From an uncultured Phocaeicola sp. (GTDB lineage: Bacteria; Bacteroidota; Bacteroidia; Bacteroidales; Bacteroidaceae): 64,000 nt of DNA. A program made the position numbers and the translations under genes. The notes under the pieces were generated by a model, which was given only the letters and a program-made list of their open reading frames with translations, did not search any database and was not told where the DNA came from. Below, one piece after another: positions 7,385 through 16,391 of the stretch; the stretch's first letter is position 1, and the number at the start of each line of letters is the position of its first letter. The stretch lies in assembly GCA_944320815.1 (NCBI GenBank), contig CALUIZ010000007.1, positions 1 through 64,000 on the forward strand. Reading direction: 5' to 3'.

Positions 7385-9865
7385 TCATTCTTCCTTCAGC
7401 GTCTCCGGTGCACCGAGATAGGTCTTTTTCAGCCCCCCGGCATCAATCTGTATGCGTTCGATGACAATTCCCGGATCAAGCGGACGGATTCGCAGCGTAT
7501 GTCTGCCCGCTTCCTTCAGCTCATGCACCGTACGCGAAAGGATAATGTGGTTTCTCTGCCATTCGTCCAGTTCACCCTTGTAGTGCCCGTTGAAGTTGAC
7601 AACCTGCTCCGTTCCTCCGTCGAAGCTGATGGCATAGCGGAGTCCCCTGTTGTGATTGAAATTCAGTGTGGGGGCGAGAGCCAGCTCCACGCATACCTTC
7701 CCGGCGTGTTCCGTTTCCATGTCATATTCCAGATACATCTCTTCAGGCGTTTCCGTTACGGGCAGTGTGGTGACACCCGAAAGCGTTTTCCCGAAGTCCG
7801 GGATAACACTCCATTGCGTCTTTCCGTCCGCCACGGCACGCGTCCAATGCTCCGCTTCCATGGCTATGTATCCGTTTTTCTCTTCAAACACATATTCGGG
7901 ACGTTCTTCTTCAACAGCGATGCGGGTCACAGCCGGCATGACCTGCTTCTCCGGATTGTTCCATGAAGTGTAGCCGATGTGCACCTGTCCCATCAGATGA
8001 TTCCATTTCCCGTCGGAAATCCGTCTGTGGTAGTAGTCCGTGAGTTCAGTATCCCGTTTGAAGCAGGCTTCCACCCGGTCGGCCCATCGGTTCGCTTCCG
8101 GATTTCTTTCCGCCGCGAGCCGTTTGTTCTGTGCCTGTGCGTAATACATGTTATAAAGGTTGGCGCATGCCTGTACGGGGAATGAAATCAGCTGGTCATA
8201 AGCTGCTCTGTACTGCTCCGGCATCAGGTAACCGATGCTGAGAGCTTTCAGTGCCAGCGCATTGTATTCGTCTCTCACCTTGTCCCATTCCCCATAATTG
8301 AACGTATAGGTGTCCGCGTCCAGCACTTCCGGAGTGACACGGCGGTTGTATTTGGGGTAAGTGTTCAGTATGCAGGCAATTTCTTCCGTATAATTGTCGC
8401 CGAACTGCTGGCGGCAGAAGTCGACAGTGTGCTGCTGCAGGTTCTGCGCGTTGAATCTTTCCGGATTCCATGCCATGTCCATAAAGAACGTGATGGGATA
8501 CTCCATCGGTTTCAGGTCGCCCACGTTCACAATCCATAGCTTCCTTACCCCATGTTCGTAGGTCAGGTTCAACTGTTCCCATATGCGGGGTATCGGACTG
8601 ATGTTAATCCATTTTGAGTTGCGCGGACCACCCACATAGTCAAAATGATAGTACATCCCGTAGCCTCCCTTGCGCGGCTTCTCGTCCAGACCGGGCAGTT
8701 TGCGCACGTTCCCCCAGTTGTCGTCGCAGAGCAGGAGTGTGATGTCCTCTGGCACACGCATTCCCTTGTCATAATAGTCCTGCACCTCCTTATAGAGTGC
8801 CCATACCTGCAGAATGTCTTCCGGCTTTTTGCCCGTAACCTTTTTCAGAATCTTGCGCTGGTCTTTCACTATCTTCAGCAGCAGGTCCACATTCGCGTCC
8901 TCGCTCATCGGTTCGTCGCCGTCACCGCGCATCCCTACCGTATAGGCGGTTTCCCAGTCCTTCGCCCGTTCCGCACTGAAAGTCCAGAATTCCTTCAGTG
9001 CTTTGCTGTTGGTCTGGTAGTTCCATGCTCCGTTTCTCCGGCGGCTCCAGTCCTTTTGCGCTGCGGCCATCGGTTCATGGTGGGACGTTCCCATGACGAT
9101 GCCCATCTTGTCGGCAAGGATGCCGTTCTGCGGGTCATCGTCATAGAACGCGCTTCCCCACATGGCAGGCCACATGAAGTTGCCGCGCAAGCGCAACACT
9201 AACTCAAACACTTTCTTATAGAACTTGCTGTTGAACCCCTTGAACTTCTCGTTGGCCCAGTTTCCCAGACAGGGCCATTCATCGTTCAGGAAGATGCCCC
9301 GGTATTCCACTTTCGGCTCGCCGTCGGTATATACTCCGGGCTTGATGTAAATATTCTCTTGTGTTGTGACAGGCACGTCCGCCCACCAGTTCCATGGTGA
9401 CACACCGATCTGTTCGGCCAGCTCGTAGATGCCGTAGACCGTTCCCCGTTTGTCACTTCCTGCAATGACCAGTGCTTCTTCCACTCCGTCGCTCGGATTG
9501 TCCACTACCTGAAGCAGGTATTTTTCGTTTTTGCCCGCCAGTTCCTTCCCGTCAATCTTTCCTTTTTTGATGAGGCTTTGAATCAGCGGAGTCCCGATGC
9601 TCCCTATGATGAGACAACGGCCTTGCGCTCCTTCCGTTTTCAGTACCGGCTGTTTCCCGCATACTTTTTTGATGTCTTCTGCCAGATTCTCCATCGCCAT
9701 CCTGACTCCTTCCATTTCTTGTGCGGAAGCAAGGATGTTGCATGGCGTTCCGTTTTCCGCCAGCGGAAAATATTGTATGTCCTTCTTGAAGGAAACAAAC
9801 GGTTCCGCCGCCTGTATTGTCAGGCTTGACAGGAGGACCGAGAGCATAATGAATGTCTTTTTCAT
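7385..9865 (-). CDS. GH115 alpha-glucuronidase
   Basis: Enzyme of family 115, which removes 4-O-methylglucuronic acid from internal as well as terminal xyloses of glucuronoxylan. It has 826 aa with a signal peptide (MKKTFIMLSVLLSSLTIQA). The fold order fits the family: a helper N-terminal domain to about residue 165, then the TIM-barrel region beginning with YRGIFLNDEWP and including FMWPAMWGSAF and a GMRGDGDEPM segment, then helical and C-terminal beta-sandwich regions. ATG 9865 is preferred over the upstream in-frame codon at 9901 because the signal peptide starts there. It is the first gene of the operon; the symporter follows after 38 bases. Specificity is inferred from family and context. 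Confidence 0.9.
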   Translation of the reverse strand: MKKTFIMLSVLLSSLTIQAAEPFVSFKKDIQYFPLAENGTPCNILASAQEMEGVRMAMENLAEDIKKVCGKQPVLKTEGAQGRCLIIGSIGTPLIQSLIKKGKIDGKELAGKNEKYLLQVVDNPSDGVEEALVIAGSDKRGTVYGIYELAEQIGVSPWNWWADVPVTTQENIYIKPGVYTDGEPKVEYRGIFLNDEWPCLGNWANEKFKGFNSKFYKKVFELVLRLRGNFMWPAMWGSAFYDDDPQNGILADKMGIVMGTSHHEPMAAAQKDWSRRRNGAWNYQTNSKALKEFWTFSAERAKDWETAYTVGMRGDGDEPMSEDANVDLLLKIVKDQRKILKKVTGKKPEDILQVWALYKEVQDYYDKGMRVPEDITLLLCDDNWGNVRKLPGLDEKPRKGGYGMYYHFDYVGGPRNSKWINISPIPRIWEQLNLTYEHGVRKLWIVNVGDLKPMEYPITFFMDMAWNPERFNAQNLQQHTVDFCRQQFGDNYTEEIACILNTYPKYNRRVTPEVLDADTYTFNYGEWDKVRDEYNALALKALSIGYLMPEQYRAAYDQLISFPVQACANLYNMYYAQAQNKRLAAERNPEANRWADRVEACFKRDTELTDYYHRRISDGKWNHLMGQVHIGYTSWNNPEKQVMPAVTRIAVEEERPEYVFEEKNGYIAMEAEHWTRAVADGKTQWSVIPDFGKTLSGVTTLPVTETPEEMYLEYDMETEHAGKVCVELALAPTLNFNHNRGLRYAISFDGGTEQVVNFNGHYKGELDEWQRNHIILSRTVHELKEAGRHTLRIRPLDPGIVIERIQIDAGGLKKTYLGAPETLKEE

Positions 9866-9898
9866 GGTATTTCCGTTCATTTGAAATTCTTGTACCGG

Positions 9899-9906
9899 CA
9901 AAGGTA
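9899..9906 (-). promoter_or_regulatory. -7 box of xylan operon
   Basis: On the minus strand TACCTTTG matches TAnnTTTG, 33 bases before the GH115 ATG. No matching -33 TTTG is visible at about 20 bases further upstream, which could suit an activator-dependent promoter. Confidence 0.5.
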
Positions 9907-9989
9907 GCCCATTCGTCGGAAATCTGCTTTTTTGTTTGCTCCTATCTCGTTCGGCTATGTTCCGTAGACTGTTTGATTTGTTACAAAAA

Positions 9990-10250
9990 CGATTGATTTT
10001 ATCACATCACGTCCGTAATCTGGCTTTTTGTCTGTGCCATACTTGTCGGACAATGGATTTCTTGTCGGATGGAATGGGAGCTTGCCGTGTGTCCTTTGGA
10101 AAGTGTCTTTGTGGGAAAATGACGGGGTGTTTTGTGGAGGGAAGGCCGTTGCTTTTCATCAAATATGCGGTTGTCCGGATGGAAGAAGGATGGTAACTTT
10201 TCTGCAGGACGGATGGCTTCTTTGTCCTGTGCTGGAGAAGGAAGAAAAGT
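9990..10250. repeat. Degenerate ~22-base repeat region (array F)
   Basis: The 499-base gap between GH115 and the TolC gene holds no convincing gene. Much of it reads as loosely repeated blocks of 20-27 bases that begin AAT/AAA/AAG and end TGG or GGG, for example near 10052-10072, 10116-10141 and 10162-10182. They resemble arrays A-E but are more diverged and the period is less exact. Confidence 0.35.
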
Positions 10251-10285
10251 GTGGGGCCTGACTCGGGCAACTGCCGGGCTGGGAA

Positions 10286-10347
10286 TGCATCTGAGAGGGT
10301 GAGGCGGCGTTATGGGAGAAAGCCCCGCCTTCGCCTCCTCAGATGCA
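10286..10347 (-). terminator. Long hairpin after TolC gene (export operon 1)
   Basis: TGCATCTGAG (10286-10295) pairs perfectly with CTCAGATGCA (10338-10347), and the GC-rich inner arms (GAGGCGG, CCGCCT) can extend the stem imperfectly. It begins 18 bases after the stop of the leftward TolC gene. No T-run follows on the minus strand, so it could be a transcript-stabilising hairpin or a dispersed palindromic repeat. Confidence 0.45.
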
Positions 10348-10364
10348 TGAAGTGTCTTTTCCGC

Positions 10365-11690
10365 TTATTTCAGTGTCAGCGGGATTCCCTTGTAGAAATC
10401 CAGAATCTTCGTGCGGAACAGATATTCGTATTTCGCTTGGATGCAGTCTGACAGTGCCTTCATCCAACTGGTGCGCGATTCGTTGTATTCCGTGGCGTTC
10501 GCTTTTCCGTTGGCATATTTCTCTTTCATCAGCCGGAATGACGATTCCGCCGCTTCGTTGGCCGTTTCACTGCTATAATACTGCGTTCTGGAGTTGACCG
10601 CGTTGTAATATGCCTGCTGGATTTCTTTATAGAGCGACTTCTTCGCCTCCTCCAGTTGCCATGACAGCGTGGTCTGGTCTATGCGTGCAGCGCGCACACG
10701 GTTGCGCGTGTTCAGCCGGTCGAAGATGGGAATGCTGAGTGAAATGCCTACGTATTGGCTGAAATTGTCCCGTAACTGCGTCCTGAATTGGGCATTCTCT
10801 CTGCCTGACACTTTATAGTAGTTGGTGCTCAGTCCCGCTCCGAAACTGAGTTGCGGATACCAGGAACTCTGGGCGATTCTGATGCTGCGCGCCGCCCCCT
10901 GCAGACGGTATTGCGCCGCAAGGATAGCCGGTTTGGCAAGTACGGCCTGATTGTAGATGTCGGTGGGTGAGGTCAGCTCTTCTTCCAGTTGCTCCATCCG
11001 TACATCAGGAGTCTCTATACTGAAATTCTCGGGTGAAGGAAGCTCCAGCAGCTGACTCAGGTCGAGCAGTGCCAGAGTGAGATTGTTTTCAGCCTGGACG
11101 GCAGACAGTTGGTCCTGTGCCACGCGGGTCTTGGCTTCCATCCACTCCGATTCCGAAGCCTTTCCGTTCTTGAAGAACGCTTCCTTCTGTGCGAGCATCT
11201 CCTTGCTCAGTTCCACCTGGCTATGTGCCACTTTGGCCAGTTCCTGATTGAACAGCACCTGCAGGTAGGCGGAAGCCACCTGTATGCTGATGTCCTCCTT
11301 CGCCTTGTTCAAGTCTTCGGTAGCCGCCTGAAGATTCAGCTTTGACAGCGCAATCGTGTTGGGAATCTGCATTCCGGTGAACAGCGGGATGCTGGTGCTT
11401 ACGCTGAATCCCGTGCTCTGCGTGTTGATGCTTTGGTAAGTATTGTTTGCCTGAAGGCTCCGTCCGAAGTTGAATGAATGTGAAGCGTTTCCGTTCAGAT
11501 CGGGCAGACGGCTCCATCTGGCAGTGTTCAGGTCAATTGCATTTTTGTCGCGGGCCGCTTCCTGCTGCTTTACGGTCAGGTTGTGCCCGATGGCATAGTC
11601 GATGCATTTCTCCAGACTCCATATCTCCTGTGAAATCATGGGGACGGCTATGAGGAAGCCGACGGTTGTTGTCAGAATCTTTTTGTTCAT
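10365..11690 (-). CDS. TolC-family outer-membrane efflux protein
   Basis: Outer-membrane channel component of a tripartite export system, 441 aa. It has a signal peptide (about residues 1-20) and two tandem outer-membrane efflux repeats with long alpha-helical, Gln/Ala/Glu-rich segments. LEKCIDYAIGHNLTVK near the start is the typical first helix of the family. It is the last gene of a five-gene operon and starts 3 bases after the adaptor gene, so it should pair with that adaptor and the MacB-type permeases. Substrate is not readable from the sequence. Confidence 0.88.
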   Translation of the reverse strand: MNKKILTTTVGFLIAVPMISQEIWSLEKCIDYAIGHNLTVKQQEAARDKNAIDLNTARWSRLPDLNGNASHSFNFGRSLQANNTYQSINTQSTGFSVSTSIPLFTGMQIPNTIALSKLNLQAATEDLNKAKEDISIQVASAYLQVLFNQELAKVAHSQVELSKEMLAQKEAFFKNGKASESEWMEAKTRVAQDQLSAVQAENNLTLALLDLSQLLELPSPENFSIETPDVRMEQLEEELTSPTDIYNQAVLAKPAILAAQYRLQGAARSIRIAQSSWYPQLSFGAGLSTNYYKVSGRENAQFRTQLRDNFSQYVGISLSIPIFDRLNTRNRVRAARIDQTTLSWQLEEAKKSLYKEIQQAYYNAVNSRTQYYSSETANEAAESSFRLMKEKYANGKANATEYNESRTSWMKALSDCIQAKYEYLFRTKILDFYKGIPLTLK

Positions 11691-11693
11691 GGC

Positions 11694-12791
11694 TTATTCT
11701 TCTATTTTCAGTCCGCGTACCGCTTCGCCGGCCTTCAGACCTTGGGTCACTTCCGTATCGATTCCGTTGCTTATCCCTGTTGTAATCCGGCGGCGTTCAA
11801 ACTTCTGCACCGGAACGCTGTCTGTCAGCACATGGACGAATGTGGAGTCGCCGCTGAATTCGACGGCACTCTCCGGAACTGTCAGCGCATTGTCCACATG
11901 TTGCAGCTCCATCTCCGCATTGGCACTGTAGCCCGAACGGATGGTTACGCTGTCCGGGACAGTGATGGCCGCCTTGATTTCAAACTGGTTGGCTCCGTTA
12001 TTCTCAATGCTTTTCGGTGAAATATATTCTAGGGTAGCATCGAATTTCATGTTCTGCAACGCTCCCAGAGTGATTTTTACTGGAATGCCTTCCCTGATGC
12101 GTCCCACTTCGGTCTCATCCACGTTGCCGCGGAAAATCAGGTCGCTCATGTCGGCTACGGTGGCGATGGTGGTTCCGTCATTGAACGTGTTACTCATGAT
12201 TACGGAGTTGCCGACCTTGATGGGGACATCCAGAATCAGTCCGTCGATGGTGGAACGTATCAGTGTGCTGCTGAAGGATGCGCTGTTTTTGGTGATTCCT
12301 TCCTTTACAATCTCCAGATTGTCTTTTGCGGCCTGCAGTTCTTCTCTCGCCTGTTTTGCAGCCAGCAGTGTCTGTTCGTATTCTTCACTGCTCACCAGCT
12401 TGTCGTTGTAGAGCTTTTCCATGCGTTGCAGATTGGTCTCTGCCTGTCTGCCGTTCATTTCCGCCAGACGTACGCGGCTTTCCGCCGAGTTCAGTGTCCC
12501 CAGTTCCGGAATCACTTTCACCTTGGCGATGACTTCTCCCTGTTTCACGGTCTGTCCCGCTTCTTTGTACACTTCGGCGATGATACCCGATATTTGGGGT
12601 TTGATTTCCACTTCATCGCGTGGCTCAATCTTCCCAGTGGCTACGGTGGTCTGTCTCAGGTCTTTGGTCGTGACCTTTAGAATCTGGTAACTCACTTCCT
12701 TTGGCTGCGATTTCTGGTAGAGAAAAACGAATGTGCCGACAAACACTGCCGCAATCAGTACAATCGCGGTTATTTTTATAAACTTCTTCAT
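11694..12791 (-). CDS. HlyD/MacA-type periplasmic adaptor
   Basis: Membrane-fusion protein of 365 aa linking an inner-membrane ABC transporter to a TolC channel. An N-terminal membrane anchor (about residues 5-25) is followed by a biotinyl-lipoyl-like half (GKIEPRDEVEIKPQISG), an alpha-helical hairpin (about 95-165), a second lipoyl half with IDGLILDVPIKVGNSV, and beta-barrel/membrane-proximal domains. It is closest in style to MacA-like adaptors. Neighbours: TolC gene 3 bases downstream, MacB-type permease 38 bases upstream. Confidence 0.88.
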   Translation of the reverse strand: MKKFIKITAIVLIAAVFVGTFVFLYQKSQPKEVSYQILKVTTKDLRQTTVATGKIEPRDEVEIKPQISGIIAEVYKEAGQTVKQGEVIAKVKVIPELGTLNSAESRVRLAEMNGRQAETNLQRMEKLYNDKLVSSEEYEQTLLAAKQAREELQAAKDNLEIVKEGITKNSASFSSTLIRSTIDGLILDVPIKVGNSVIMSNTFNDGTTIATVADMSDLIFRGNVDETEVGRIREGIPVKITLGALQNMKFDATLEYISPKSIENNGANQFEIKAAITVPDSVTIRSGYSANAEMELQHVDNALTVPESAVEFSGDSTFVHVLTDSVPVQKFERRRITTGISNGIDTEVTQGLKAGEAVRGLKIEE

Positions 12792-12829
12792 ATAGGTTGG
12801 TTTTTTATTGTCTGTTCAGATAATAGATG

Positions 12830-14074
12830 TTATTCGTCACGGATGGCATCAATCGGTTTGACTGACATGGCCCGGTAAGCCGGTGCCAGTCCGGCAAGCA
12901 GTCCCAGAAACAGCAGAAGCATGCATGCTCCGACGGCCTCCCAAAAACTGATCAGGAAATGGGTCGGCGCATCGGGAGTGGATGTGCCGATTTCCACGGC
13001 ATTCAGAATGAACACTGCGAAAGCGATGCCCGCCATTCCGGCGAGGATGGTCAGCACCATGCTTTCCGAGAGTATCTGTTGGAGTATGTCGTTGGGGCGC
13101 GCCCCGATGGCCCGGCGGATTCCGATTTCCGTAGTGCGTTCCTTCACCGTGACCATCATGATGTTGCTCACTCCGATGGCACCGGCCAGCAGGGTGCCAA
13201 GTCCTACCATCCATCCCAGAATCCGTATGCCTGAGAACAGGTTGTCCACCATGCTGAACATGGCTTCCGCATTGACCAGAATCGTTGCCTGACTGTCGTC
13301 CGGGTGGATATAATGTGCGCGTTTCACCACTTGGTCCACTTTCTTCTCCACTTCACTGATTGAGTAACCTTTCTTGGCCGTATAGCACAGCAGTTGCACT
13401 TTCTGTCCGAAATTGTAGTTCTGCTGCATGGTGGTGAACGGAATGATGACCGATGTCTCAGAACGTCCCTGGATGGAAATGTTCCCGCTTGACAGACTGA
13501 CACCCACCACTTGATAATAGATTCCGTTTATCTTGATGAACCGTCCGCAAGGGTCCTCTTTCCCGGGGAAAAGAGACTCATAGATGCGTTTCCCGATGAT
13601 GCATACCCGTCGCCGGTCTTTTATGTCCATGTCGTTCAGGTATCGTCCGTGCGAAAGCAGCGGCTCCTCTATTGCTCCGTATTCAGGATAAAGCCCTTTC
13701 AGAGTGCCTGATATCTTTTGTTCATTATAGATGATGTCCACTCCCCATCTGGCAAGGCTCGGGGTGATGATGTCTACCTCGCTCACGCTTCGGCGGATAC
13801 GTTCCACATCGCTGTTCTCCAGATCCCAGTAGCGTCCTTGCTGGAAACCTTTGTATGCCTTGCCGGTGTTGTTCGATCCCATGAATCCGGAGTTCGTGGC
13901 AAACCCTTCAAACTCGCGTGAAAGCATCTGCTGCATACCTTGTGCGCCGCCCATGAGGGCAATCAGCATGAAGATTCCCCAGAAGATGCCAAAAGCGGTC
14001 AGCAAACTCCTTGTCTTGTTGCGCGTGATGGTGACCAGTATTTCTTCCCAAACGTCTAAATCGAATAGTTTCAT
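12830..14074 (-). CDS. MacB-type ABC transporter permease (second copy)
   Basis: Inner-membrane permease without its own ATPase domain, 414 aa. The architecture is one N-terminal helix (about residues 20-45), a large periplasmic MacB-like domain to about 275, and three C-terminal helices of FtsX type, with the family signature VKERTTEIGIRRAIGARP near residue 310. It lies 2 bases downstream of a paralogous permease gene, and the two likely form a heterodimer served by the ATPase at 15337-16056. Confidence 0.88.
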   Translation of the reverse strand: MKLFDLDVWEEILVTITRNKTRSLLTAFGIFWGIFMLIALMGGAQGMQQMLSREFEGFATNSGFMGSNNTGKAYKGFQQGRYWDLENSDVERIRRSVSEVDIITPSLARWGVDIIYNEQKISGTLKGLYPEYGAIEEPLLSHGRYLNDMDIKDRRRVCIIGKRIYESLFPGKEDPCGRFIKINGIYYQVVGVSLSSGNISIQGRSETSVIIPFTTMQQNYNFGQKVQLLCYTAKKGYSISEVEKKVDQVVKRAHYIHPDDSQATILVNAEAMFSMVDNLFSGIRILGWMVGLGTLLAGAIGVSNIMMVTVKERTTEIGIRRAIGARPNDILQQILSESMVLTILAGMAGIAFAVFILNAVEIGTSTPDAPTHFLISFWEAVGACMLLLFLGLLAGLAPAYRAMSVKPIDAIRDE

Positions 14075-14076
14075 GT

Positions 14077-15327
14077 TTACTCTGCTCTAAGTGCCTCTAT
14101 CGGGCGGATTCTTACAGCTTTCAAGGCTGGGAAGAGTCCGGCCAATGTTCCGGCGACAATTAATGTCAAGGTTGCCTGGACGGCGATGGACAAGTCGACT
14201 GTAGGATTTTCGAAGAATGTCATCGAGAACACTCCCGCATCCATGGTCTGTTTGCCGGCCACCGCATTCATGTATTCTGTGGCGGCTATTCCGGCCACCA
14301 TTCCCACATATCCGAAGAAGGTGGTGATGGTTACACTTTCGGAGATGATGAGCCATAAGATAGACATCGGCTTGGCACCGAGTGCTTTTCGGATTCCGAA
14401 TTCGTGTGTGCGTTCGCGCACCGTAATGAGCATGATGTTGCTCACTCCCACGATGCCGCTCAACAGGGTAAAGATTCCGATTACCCAGATGGCGATGTGC
14501 AGTATCTGTGTGGCGGTCTGCTGTTGCAGGTATTGGGTGAAGCGGTTCCAGATCCAGATGGCACTGTCGTCTGTCGGGTCGAACCGTTTCTGGCTGCCGA
14601 GCATCCGGCGATAGTCGGCCTCAAACGCTTCGTTGTCCGTCTCATCGGTCAGGTTCTTTGTGGTGAATGTGATGTTGTCGATGCTGTCTCCTTTGGCATA
14701 GACCGTCTGCAGGGTTGTGAACGGGACCAATGCAGTAGGGGAAAAGCTGTTCTGGTCTCCGTAGATGCCGACCACCTGATAGACCACCCCTCCGGCCTTG
14801 ATGTATTTCCCTATGGGGTGGGTTTTGGGAAACAGCGTGCCTGCCGTCTTCTCATGGAGTATGATGACTTTACGCCGTTCCTTCATGTCGCGTTCATTGA
14901 TGAACCGTCCTTCCTGCAGTTTCACGGCTTCCAGTTCGGGATAGTTCGGGAACACTCCGTCCAGTCCGATGCTCAGTTGTTCTTTTCCGTATGTAAGCGT
15001 CACACTGCTTTGGCTGATGGTGGCTCCTGCCGTGATGACATGTTCGGGAAAGGCTGTCGAGCTGATTTCCCGGTCATGGTTGTTCAGTGAGATGCTTCGT
15101 CCTTCCTGCATGCCCTGATAGGGCTTTGACGTGTAGCCGGGAAAAATCTTCATCGAGTTCATCATCATGCCGGCCGACTGCCCTTCGAACGCATGGATCA
15201 GTCCGTTTCCGGCCCCCAGCAGGACGATGAGCATGAAGATGCCCCATGCCACCGAAAACCCCGTAAGGGCAGTGCGCAGTTTGTTGCGCATGATGGTGCC
15301 GTAAATCTCTTGTATCAGGTCAGTCAT
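14077..15327 (-). CDS. MacB-type ABC transporter permease (first copy)
   Basis: Paralogue of the permease immediately downstream, 416 aa, with the same layout: N-terminal helix (FSVAWGIFMLIVLLGAG), periplasmic domain, and C-terminal FtsX-type helices after VRERTHEFGIRKALGAKP. Both proteins begin with an I-x-R-N-K-x-R motif just before the first helix. It is likely one half of a heterodimeric permease in a MacAB/TolC-like export system; exported molecules in this class include peptides, macrolides and lipoproteins, but none can be chosen here. Confidence 0.88.
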   Translation of the reverse strand: MTDLIQEIYGTIMRNKLRTALTGFSVAWGIFMLIVLLGAGNGLIHAFEGQSAGMMMNSMKIFPGYTSKPYQGMQEGRSISLNNHDREISSTAFPEHVITAGATISQSSVTLTYGKEQLSIGLDGVFPNYPELEAVKLQEGRFINERDMKERRKVIILHEKTAGTLFPKTHPIGKYIKAGGVVYQVVGIYGDQNSFSPTALVPFTTLQTVYAKGDSIDNITFTTKNLTDETDNEAFEADYRRMLGSQKRFDPTDDSAIWIWNRFTQYLQQQTATQILHIAIWVIGIFTLLSGIVGVSNIMLITVRERTHEFGIRKALGAKPMSILWLIISESVTITTFFGYVGMVAGIAATEYMNAVAGKQTMDAGVFSMTFFENPTVDLSIAVQATLTLIVAGTLAGLFPALKAVRIRPIEALRAE

Positions 15328-15336
15328 GGTTGTCTG

Positions 15337-16056
15337 TCATTTCATGAAACCGTTCTGTCCGAACGGGGAGGCATGATGGTCAATGTTGTCCTCTATCCGT
15401 TCAATCAGACCGTCTTTGATGTGTATGATTTTGTTGGTCTGGTTGGCCACTCCGCTTTCGTGGGTGACAACCACAATCGTAAGCCCTTCGTTGTCGTGCA
15501 GTTCCTTCAGAATGCTCATCACTTCCACGGATGTCTTGCTGTCGAGCGCACCGGTCGGCTCGTCGGCCAGAATGATCTGCGGTTTGGAAATCAGTGCTCT
15601 GGCGATGGCCACACGCTGTTTCTGTCCGCCGGAAAGCTCGTTGGGCAGATGGTGCGCCCACTCCTTCAGTCCCAGCTTGTCAAGATACTCCATAGCCAGC
15701 ATGTTCCTTTTCTTGCGGTTCACCCCCTGATAAAAAAGGGGAAGGGCCACATTCTCCATGGCATTCTTGAACGGAATCAGGTTGAACGACTGGAAGATGA
15801 ATCCAATCATCCTGTTGCGGTATTCAGCGGCCCGCGTCTCGCTCAGGTCGCGTATCAGCACGTCATCCAGCCAGTATTCGCCCGAATCGTAGTTGTCGAG
15901 AATGCCGAGGATGTTGAGCAGAGTGGATTTGCCGGAGCCGGAAGCTCCCATGATGGAGACGAACTCTCCTTTTTCGACGTTCAGGCTGATTCCCTTCAGT
16001 ACGTGAAGAGGGGCACCGTTATGGTAGGTCTTGTGAATGTCCTTTAATCGTATCAT
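15337..16056 (-). CDS. LolD/MacB-type ABC transporter ATPase
   Basis: Nucleotide-binding subunit of export operon 1, 239 aa from the chosen start. Walker A GASGSGKST is near residue 41, the signature LSGGQKQRVAIARAL near 143, and Walker B ILADEPTGALDS near 163; a conserved His is in VVTHE. Start ATG 16056 (MIRLKDIHKTY) is preferred over an in-frame codon 21 bases upstream because ATPases of this group begin at this point. It is the first gene of the operon and lies 9 bases before the first permease. Confidence 0.93.
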   Translation of the reverse strand: MIRLKDIHKTYHNGAPLHVLKGISLNVEKGEFVSIMGASGSGKSTLLNILGILDNYDSGEYWLDDVLIRDLSETRAAEYRNRMIGFIFQSFNLIPFKNAMENVALPLFYQGVNRKKRNMLAMEYLDKLGLKEWAHHLPNELSGGQKQRVAIARALISKPQIILADEPTGALDSKTSVEVMSILKELHDNEGLTIVVVTHESGVANQTNKIIHIKDGLIERIEDNIDHHASPFGQNGFMK

Positions 16057-16098
16057 AAGATGAAGCGTATGTGTCAATTTGTGTTCTGTTTGCGACCG

Positions 16099-16106
16099 CT
16101 AAGGTA
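16099..16106 (-). promoter_or_regulatory. Possible -7 box of export operon 1
   Basis: On the minus strand TACCTTAG differs from TAnnTTTG at one base and lies 42 bases before the ATPase start. Repeat array B begins about 50 bases further upstream. Confidence 0.3.
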
Positions 16107-16159
16107 TAAAAAGTTTTATGAACGCGGCAATTTTCCGACTGATAAATTTGATGACTTGT

Positions 16160-16248
16160 AATATCCTGTCATTTTGACTGAAACAACGGGCTGTTTTGGC
16201 CGGAATAACCGCTTGTTTGTGACCGGATGTGGCGGTATTTTTTGGGGA
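16160..16248. repeat. Array of ~22-base degenerate repeats (array B)
   Basis: Four abutting units: 16160-16181, 16182-16203, 16204-16226 and 16227-16248. They start AATATCC, AACAACGG, AATAACCG and ATGTGGCGG, and three have a T-rich centre (TGTTT or ATTTT) and a CGG or GGG end. It is the clearest array together with array A. It lies in the 335-base gap between the divergent export operon and ROK kinase genes, upstream of both. A possible further unit starting GAACAGGCCGG is near 16259. Confidence 0.6.
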
Positions 16249-16327
16249 AGAAAAAGACGGAACAGGCCGGACATATATTAAAGTATATGTAAAAGTTGTG
16301 TGCCGGCTTAAATAAATCCACGGAAAA

Positions 16328-16359
16328 TTTGCTCCATATTCTGTGATTCTTTATTTTTG
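16328..16359 (+). promoter_or_regulatory. Promoter of ROK kinase gene
   Basis: TTTG at 16328-16331, a 20-base spacer, then TATTTTTG at 16352-16359 is a full match to the Bacteroidetes housekeeping promoter (TTTG-N19/21-TAnnTTTG). It lies 33 bases upstream of the ATG. Confidence 0.75.
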
Positions 16360-16391
16360 CTACAATAATTAACCCTAAACATTAAAATGTC

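Noticed and set aside
9936..10270. Small open frames upstream of the xylan operon
   Set aside because: Composition is irregular and overlaps repeat region F; no start context or conserved motif is seen.
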